Source: an uncultured Psychroserpens sp. (GTDB lineage Bacteria; Bacteroidota; Bacteroidia; Flavobacteriales; Flavobacteriaceae). Taken from it: 64,000 nt of DNA. Where the stretch lies: contig NZ_CANLNS010000002.1 of NCBI RefSeq assembly GCF_947492715.1, forward strand, positions 1-64,000, read 5' to 3'. How positions within the stretch are numbered: the first letter of the stretch is position 1; each line of letters opens with the position of its first letter. Below the pieces are notes generated by a model. It saw nothing but the letters and a program-made list of their open reading frames with translations, was not told the DNA's origin and did not search any database. Made by a program: the position numbers and the translations under genes. This document shows, in pieces, positions 58,256-64,000 of this stretch.

Positions 58256-59482
58256 TTATTTGGCTATTTCGGTCATTTCTAAAATAAAGGTCAAATCTGT
58301 ATTTGGTTTAATACTTCCTCTACCGCGCTCACCATAGGCTAGGTGAGAAGGCAAGTAGAAAAATGCACGTTCGCCTACTTTCATAGATGCTATTGCTTCT
58401 TTAAAGCCTGCGATCATTTGCGCATCTGGACGAATTTGCATTCTTGAAGGACCATACATTCCTGCATCTTCACGTCTTTGATCATACATTCCAGATTTTT
58501 CTGCAATTGCTTTTTGATTGGAATCAAACAAACGACCATCTGTAAAGTAACCTTCATAATTAATCATTGCAAAATCACCTTCCTTAGGTTTTTCGCCAGT
58601 ACCTTCGGTAATTACAAACTTCTTTAAGCCAGAAGCCAAAGTAGTAGATTTAGCATTGTAATCATCAATTAAAGGTTTTGTTTCTTTAGCTGCTTCGGCA
58701 ATTTTTGCTTCGCGCTCTTTTCTCATTTCTTCGGCCTTTACTTTTGCTGCTTCTTTAAGAGCTTCCCATTTTTTAGGGGCGTTTTCAAGTTCGTCTTCAA
58801 ATATTTTTGGTGCGTTAAACGCTTTTGCATCAGATCCTTTTCTAATGATATTTACTTTTGTCATGTACACCGTCTCCAGTGGTTTACTACTACCAGGTTC
58901 AACAGCAACATTAGAAATGGAATCCTGTACATCAATTCCTTTTACTAATTCACCAAAAACACTGTGACAACTTACTCTTGGGCGGTCGCACGGCTTTAAA
59001 AGTCCGTTTGCATCAAATGCATCTAAGCTAGGATAAGGTACTTCTGTTATAAAAAACTGACTACCATTGGTTCCAATACCTCCAGAATTAGCCATCGATA
59101 AAATACCACCTTTATCATGCTTTAAACTTTCGTCAAATTCTGAAGTGAATTTATAACCAGGACTTCCTGCACCAGTTGCCGTGTGATCACCACCTTGAAT
59201 CATAAATTGATCCATAACGCGATGGAATGTTAAGCTATCATAATATTTTTTGCCTTTAAATTCTTCACTTACCATAGGGTGATTTCCTTCCGCTAAGGCT
59301 ACAAAGTTAGCAACGGTTAAAGGTACCTTGTCGTAGAATAATTTTGCGATCATGGTGTCTTTAGACGTCACGATTTCGGCATATAATCCATCTTCTAATT
59401 CTGGATATTCTTCTTTACATGAAGTTAATGTTACACATAGACATAACATTAAAATTTGGAGTGTTTTGCTCATCAATTGCAT
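58256..59482 (-). CDS. Lipoprotein with fused cyclophilin and FKBP peptidyl-prolyl isomerase domains
   Basis: Cyclophilin part: [31 protein letters not shown]...[14 protein letters not shown] part: [21 protein letters not shown]...[29 protein letters not shown]...LTFILEM. Confidence 0.93.
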   Translation of the reverse strand: MQLMSKTLQILMLCLCVTLTSCKEEYPELEDGLYAEIVTSKDTMIAKLFYDKVPLTVANFVALAEGNHPMVSEEFKGKKYYDSLTFHRVMDQFMIQGGDHTATGAGSPGYKFTSEFDESLKHDKGGILSMANSGGIGTNGSQFFITEVPYPSLDAFDANGLLKPCDRPRVSCHSVFGELVKGIDVQDSISNVAVEPGSSKPLETVYMTKVNIIRKGSDAKAFNAPKIFEDELENAPKKWEALKEAAKVKAEEMRKEREAKIAEAAKETKPLIDDYNAKSTTLASGLKKFVITEGTGEKPKEGDFAMINYEGYFTDGRLFDSNQKAIAEKSGMYDQRREDAGMYGPSRMQIRPDAQMIAGFKEAIASMKVGERAFFYLPSHLAYGERGRGSIKPNTDLTFILEMTEIAK

Positions 59483-59499
59483 TTGTATCTAAATTAAAT

Positions 59500-60039
59500 T
59501 TATTGGTTTTGTTTTATGTTGTTCACGGTTACTTTGCACATCAACGGAATATTGGTGCCAATTTTGTCATTATCGCCATAATAGCCATACGCTTTTTGCG
59601 AAGGAAAAAGGAAGGTGGCAGACTCTGTAGGTTTTAATAGTTTTAAGCCTTCTCGCAGTCCTTTAAAGATTTCTTCTTGATCCATAGCATAGTTTTGTGT
59701 ACCAAGTTCTTGTTGTGAGTAAATCACATTTCCGTTTAAATCTTTTATATCATAATCGAAGTTAATAATATCTCCAAAGCCAGGTGTTATAGTATCAATT
59801 TCAACTTTAGTGTGATAGTAATACCAAAATCCTGTTTTAGAAGCGATATAATCATACTCTGGATTTTGAGCCATTATCGCCTCAATACGTTTTTGTTCAC
59901 GCTGATTTAGTTTTTTATTGCGCTCAGCAGATTCTTCTATAAAGGAACCCGACTGCACGCCTTTGGGTTCTCGGGCTTCAGGAGCTTTACAACTCAAGGC
60001 CAAGAGAATTAAAAATAATAAGGAATATATTGTTTTCAT
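59500..60039 (-). CDS. gldI: Gliding-motility-associated FKBP-type PPIase lipoprotein GldI
   Basis: Lipobox LALSCKA, FKBP core, YDYIASKTGFWYYYHTK; neighbourhood with nrnA-like gene. Confidence 0.8.
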   Translation of the reverse strand: MKTIYSLLFLILLALSCKAPEAREPKGVQSGSFIEESAERNKKLNQREQKRIEAIMAQNPEYDYIASKTGFWYYYHTKVEIDTITPGFGDIINFDYDIKDLNGNVIYSQQELGTQNYAMDQEEIFKGLREGLKLLKPTESATFLFPSQKAYGYYGDNDKIGTNIPLMCKVTVNNIKQNQ

Positions 60040-61055
60040 TATGCTTTGAGGTCTTGTTTATATTGAGGCAAGATACTAATAAATTTGTCAATGGTCTCGT
60101 TTAAATTTAAATCACTTTTGCCTCCTGCTGCATTGGTATGACCTCCACCACTAAAATGCGCTCTAGACAGTTTGTTTACTGAGAAATCACCTTTACTTCT
60201 CAATGATATTTTAATGATATTTTCTTGTTGATTTTCGATAAAAATCGCAGCGAAAATGATACCCTTAAGTGACAAGCCATAATTTACAAAACCTTCAGTG
60301 TCACCTTTTTTGAAATTGAAAGTATTAAGTTCATCTTGCGATAAGGTAATATAGGCTGTACGATATTCTGGAATGACTTTAAGGTTGCTTAGTGCGCGCC
60401 CTAGCAATTGAAGGCGTTCATAGCTATTGGTGTCATATATATTATTATGAATATCAGAGTTTCGAGCACCTTTTTCAATGAGATTACCTATAATATGATG
60501 TGTTGCGCTAGTTGTAGATGGAAATCGAAATGATCCAGTATCAGTCATAATTCCGGCGTATAAACACGTCGCAATATCACTGTTTATTTTATCTGAATCG
60601 CCAAGCATATCTATGAAATTGAAGACCATTTCACATGTTGAAGACATCGAAACATCGGAGTACATGTATTTGGCATATTGATCTGGTTGTTGATGATGAT
60701 CAATCATAATTTTCATGCCTTGTGCGGCTGTTACAGCGGCCTCCATATCACCAATTCTACTTAGCGAATTAAAGTCTAATGTAAATAGAATGTCGGCGTT
60801 TTTTATATAGTCGTCACTTTCTTCTTGCTGCGACTCATACTTCAGAATGGTAGATTCATCAGGCATCCATTTTAGAAAATCTGGATAATCATTTGGAGCA
60901 ATGACAATGACGTTGTGATTGTACATTTTTAGATAACGATATAAGCCTAATGTAGAGCCTATGGCATCTCCATCTGGATTTTTATGCGGAATGATAACAA
61001 TGGCTTTAGGTGAACTTAGAAGCGCTTTGATGCTATTAATGTCGTCTTTATTCAT
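60039..61055 (-). CDS. DHH-family phosphoesterase (nanoRNase/pAp phosphatase-like)
   Basis: VIIPHKNPDGDAIGSTLGLYRYL, MIDHHQQPD, TDTGSFRFPST, HFSGGGHTNAAGG. Confidence 0.92.
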   Translation of the reverse strand: MNKDDINSIKALLSSPKAIVIIPHKNPDGDAIGSTLGLYRYLKMYNHNVIVIAPNDYPDFLKWMPDESTILKYESQQEESDDYIKNADILFTLDFNSLSRIGDMEAAVTAAQGMKIMIDHHQQPDQYAKYMYSDVSMSSTCEMVFNFIDMLGDSDKINSDIATCLYAGIMTDTGSFRFPSTTSATHHIIGNLIEKGARNSDIHNNIYDTNSYERLQLLGRALSNLKVIPEYRTAYITLSQDELNTFNFKKGDTEGFVNYGLSLKGIIFAAIFIENQQENIIKISLRSKGDFSVNKLSRAHFSGGGHTNAAGGKSDLNLNETIDKFISILPQYKQDLKA

Positions 61056-61092
61056 AGAGGACGAATATACAATTTTTTAATAATGGATTCTA

Positions 61093-61122
61093 TTGTTTTT
61101 ATTAAGAAATGCATTACTTTTG
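61093..61122 (+). promoter_or_regulatory. Bacteroidota-type promoter of ndk
   Basis: TTG (61093-61095) - 19 bp - TACTTTTG (61115-61122), matching TTG-N19-TAnnTTTG, 22 bp before the ATG. Confidence 0.7.
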
Positions 61123-61144
61123 CAGTCAAATTTAAAATAAAATA

Positions 61145-61564
61145 ATGGCAACAAATAGAACATTTACAATGCTTAAACCAGATTCTGTTGAAAAAGGGAA
61201 TATTGGTGCAATTTTAGAAAAAATAACAGCTTCAGGTTTTAGAATCGTAGCGATGAAATTAACGCAAATGACAACTGCGGATGCTCAAGCATTCTATGCT
61301 ATTCATAAAGAGAGACCTTTCTTTGGTGAATTAGTAGAATACATGACAAGAGGGCCAATTGTTGCGGCAATCCTTGAAAAGGACAATGCTGTTGAAGATT
61401 TTAGAACATTAATTGGTGCTACTAATCCAGCAGAAGCTGCAGAAGGAACAATTAGAAAATTGTATGCGGCATCTATTGGAGAAAACGCAGTTCACGGAAG
61501 TGATAGTGATGAGAATGCTGCTATTGAAGGTGCATTTCATTTCTCAGGTAGAGAGATGTTTTAA
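61145..61564 (+). CDS. ndk: Nucleoside-diphosphate kinase
   Basis: [52 protein letters not shown]. Confidence 0.97.
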   Translation: MATNRTFTMLKPDSVEKGNIGAILEKITASGFRIVAMKLTQMTTADAQAFYAIHKERPFFGELVEYMTRGPIVAAILEKDNAVEDFRTLIGATNPAEAAEGTIRKLYAASIGENAVHGSDSDENAAIEGAFHFSGREMF

Positions 61565-61587
61565 TTCAACACGCTGGAAATATATAG

Positions 61588-61616
61588 AAAGCGCAACCGT
61601 AGGTTGCGCTTTTTTA
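61588..61616 (+). terminator. Rho-independent terminator
   Basis: AAAGCGCAACCgtaGGTTGCGCTTTTTT. Confidence 0.8.
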
Positions 61617-61662
61617 TTGCTTTATATCAAACGATTAAACGTTTAACTTCGATAATTAATAG

Positions 61663-62031
61663 TTATACACGTTGCTGTAGCGCTTTTTTATGATGTACTT
61701 CTAAATAGACAATTGAAATGATTGCCAAACCCAATAACACTGAATAAATGATCAACCCTAGATCAAAATTAAGATTGCTCATCAATTCATTTCTTTGGAC
61801 ACTATCTAAATCCTCTTGATTTAAAATTAAGTCTTTATTGGAGTTATAAATATCAATTTGATTTAGGATATACCCAAACAATGCAAATGCTAGTCCAGTT
61901 AAAATGACTATCATTTTTCTTAATCTGGTCTTCGATTTTAAGAACCAAAATATTAGTGCAACGCTTAAAATGATAATAAAAATAATTGTTATTGGCATCT
62001 CTAATGTCATGACTTTTTGTGTTTTTATCAA
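61663..62031 (-). CDS. Small hypothetical membrane protein
   Basis: Three hydrophobic segments in 122 aa. Confidence 0.6.
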   Translation of the reverse strand: MIKTQKVMTLEMPITIIFIIILSVALIFWFLKSKTRLRKMIVILTGLAFALFGYILNQIDIYNSNKDLILNQEDLDSVQRNELMSNLNFDLGLIIYSVLLGLAIISIVYLEVHHKKALQQRV

Positions 62032-62136
62032 TTAAAACCTATCTATAGATCTTTCATTATGTTATTTGGTTTAAAGTTAACAAAAGAAAAAAAATTGGAG
62101 CTACTTTGGCAAAAAGTATAGTTGCTGATAGTAGAG

Positions 62137-63111
62137 TTATAGTTTTTCCCAGTCTTGGTTAAACCTTAAGTCGGATAATTTTCTGTATAAATAATACAAA
62201 CCGTTGGTTCCTGATTTCCCATAGTCTTCTATGGTCTTTACTGTGCCATCTGTAAAATAAACTTTGAGTGTACATGAGGGCTGGCAAGTACCTCCGGCAA
62301 AATAAGAATCACTAAGATTTTTAATTTGTAAATAATTAATTATTTCACATAGTTCTGAGAACTTGTCTTTTGCAATTGTTGTTTCAAAATAGCCTTCTTC
62401 TTTATTAGGATCAATTTTCAATGTTTTACTGAAATTATGATATCTTGCAATAAATGAGGATTTAGCATTTTCGTTTAGAACTAATTCAAACACAGGACAA
62501 GTTCCAAAACAGCCTTCAGCACGATATTCAATTTGAGAGATTTGATAATCTTCACCTTCCTCATTAAAATCTATAAATCTTCCGTATTTATATACAAGTG
62601 TTGTTTTTGAAATACCATTTTCAAAATTTTCAGCATAGTTAGAAATGGAATACAATTCTACGGCAGGAATTTCATCTTTATAGACCAACTTTGGGTAAAT
62701 AGGAAAATCATTAATTAATGATAGCGTTAAAGGAATAGGAGCATAGTGGTCATTTCCATAATTCATTATCGCCATGACTTTAAATGAATGCTGATAGAAC
62801 GCTCCAGTTATAATTAAATCTGTAAATCCATTAGCATCGAAATCCTCTTTTATGAACGTAATATTGGGAAACATTGAATCTAATCTCCGTTTTATTTTCG
62901 CTACATGAAACCCTTCTTGGTTATAAGATTTGGGTGTTGCATATAAAAATTGGTTTAGCGTGGAATCTGTGGTTTTTATAAAGGTGCGTAACTCGTTTAG
63001 ATTTGATATACTATCAACCTTAGTTCGTTTGATGGTTTCTTTTAAAGTACTTTTTTCTTTCGCACAAGAATGGAGTAGAATAATAGTTAGAATGATGGTT
63101 AGGCATCTCAT
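62137..63111 (-). CDS. Lipoprotein with DUF6438-like C-terminal domain
   Basis: Lipobox LLHSCAKE; ISQIEYRAEGCFGTCPVFELVLNENAKSSFIARY...CQPSCTLKVYFTDGTVKTIEDYG. Confidence 0.7.
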   Translation of the reverse strand: MRCLTIILTIILLHSCAKEKSTLKETIKRTKVDSISNLNELRTFIKTTDSTLNQFLYATPKSYNQEGFHVAKIKRRLDSMFPNITFIKEDFDANGFTDLIITGAFYQHSFKVMAIMNYGNDHYAPIPLTLSLINDFPIYPKLVYKDEIPAVELYSISNYAENFENGISKTTLVYKYGRFIDFNEEGEDYQISQIEYRAEGCFGTCPVFELVLNENAKSSFIARYHNFSKTLKIDPNKEEGYFETTIAKDKFSELCEIINYLQIKNLSDSYFAGGTCQPSCTLKVYFTDGTVKTIEDYGKSGTNGLYYLYRKLSDLRFNQDWEKL

Positions 63112-63146
63112 AATATTGTCAACGTTTAAGTTGTAATATCATTGTG

Positions 63147-63500
63147 CTAACTAAGATTTTCGTTGTTTTTTGACTTTAAATGCTTAATATAATTGTTTAA
63201 AAGACCTTTAATTTGTTCGGTAGCTACTGGATTTGCAGAGTGCACTTTAAACTCTAAATGTCTTAAATCAAGTCCAGATTCGTAGACTAACCATTTTGCA
63301 GCAGCCAATCCATCTGGTGCCACCTTACCGTCTGATCCAAGACCAAGATCGTTATCAAAACTTATATAATTTGGAAGTCCGTTTGTTTTAATATAATCGA
63401 CAAATGCAGTATAGGTACGAACGATATCAAACTCGGGTGTCATAGATTTGTCATAAATCATTTCAATAGTTCTGACATCGTCTAAAAATAGTTTTTTCAT
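63147..63500 (-). CDS. cREC-like (cyclic-phosphate-processing receiver) domain protein
   Basis: KKLFLDDVRTI...FDIVRTYTAFVDYIKTNGLPNYISFDNDLGLGSDGK...DGLAAAKWLV. Confidence 0.65.
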   Translation of the reverse strand: MKKLFLDDVRTIEMIYDKSMTPEFDIVRTYTAFVDYIKTNGLPNYISFDNDLGLGSDGKVAPDGLAAAKWLVYESGLDLRHLEFKVHSANPVATEQIKGLLNNYIKHLKSKNNENLS

Positions 63501-63507
63501 TTTCGTT

Positions 63508-64000
63508 TTAGTTCAATTTTTTTTTATCCATTTCTATATAAGGTCTTTCCGAGTCCTCGCATAAGAACCCACTATACGCTATTCTTTTTTCATTAAACAT
63601 AACATACGATTCATCAATATGTGCATAGCTTGCGCTATATCCCATATGTTTTCCCCTAACAATAATACCGCCTTCTCCACCACAATCTACCGATAAAATT
63701 AATATAACCTTAATATTACTACTGTCAGAATTAAGACTCTCATAGGCTTTTTGAATTAAAGGAAAATTGAAGCTATTGCTTCTGTAATCGTAATCATTTA
63801 CAGCAAAAAGAATTTCCTCAATAATAAACTCTTCAGTGTCCTCTGCAATAGGTTTATCGTCTATACTTCTATAGAGAGTGTTGTTCTTCAAATAAATTTT
63901 AGTGTGTATGCCATTAAAAGGATGATTCTTGATACTTTCAAATAGAATTTCCATTCTATTGGTATCAGGAATGGCATAAATTAACTTTAAAATCTCTAGT
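63508..64000 (-). CDS. Hypothetical protein; frame is open past the annotated ATG (63954) to the window edge
   Basis: ORF 63508..63954; upstream frame reads LEILKLIYAIPDTNR-MEILFESIKNHPF without a stop to 64000, so the true start may lie outside the window. Confidence 0.6.
   Translation of the reverse strand, partial: LEILKLIYAIPDTNRMEILFESIKNHPFNGIHTKIYLKNNTLYRSIDDKPIAEDTEEFIIEEILFAVNDYDYRSNSFNFPLIQKAYESLNSDSSNIKVILILSVDCGGEGGIIVRGKHMGYSASYAHIDESYVMFNEKRIAYSGFLCEDSERPYIEMDKKKLN

Overview
This is a low-GC chromosomal window that looks like a marine Flavobacteriaceae (Bacteroidota) genome. Gene content, T9SS sorting tails, GldI and TAnnTTTG-type promoters all point that way. Most of it is conserved housekeeping and envelope genes: sixA-ppk-ppx, miaE, dnaX, rnpB (RNase P RNA), rsmD, kdsB and a kdnB-like dehydrogenase, aroE, two tandem DUF368 transporters, an OstA/LptA-like protein, purA, a Fur-family gene, relA/spoT, an M48 protease, a SpoU-type methyltransferase, pepD, a cyclophilin-FKBP fusion, gldI, an nrnA-like DHH gene and ndk. 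These are interleaved with secreted T9SS/adhesin genes. A large adhesin with 237-bp HYR-like tandem repeats runs off the left edge and is absent from the supplied ORF track. I saw no tRNA, rRNA, CRISPR array, phage or IS element. The most interesting candidate for an undescribed system is at 10.9-15.4 kb: a membrane-anchored TPR/LuxR-type regulator followed by two secreted T9SS proteins. Each of these three genes is preceded by a direct repeat GACAC-N5-GACAC (TTTTGACACGTTTTGACAC in two of three cases), located 33-38 bp upstream of a -7-like element, which suggests a dedicated local regulon. All family calls come from reading the sequences by eye; no database search was run.
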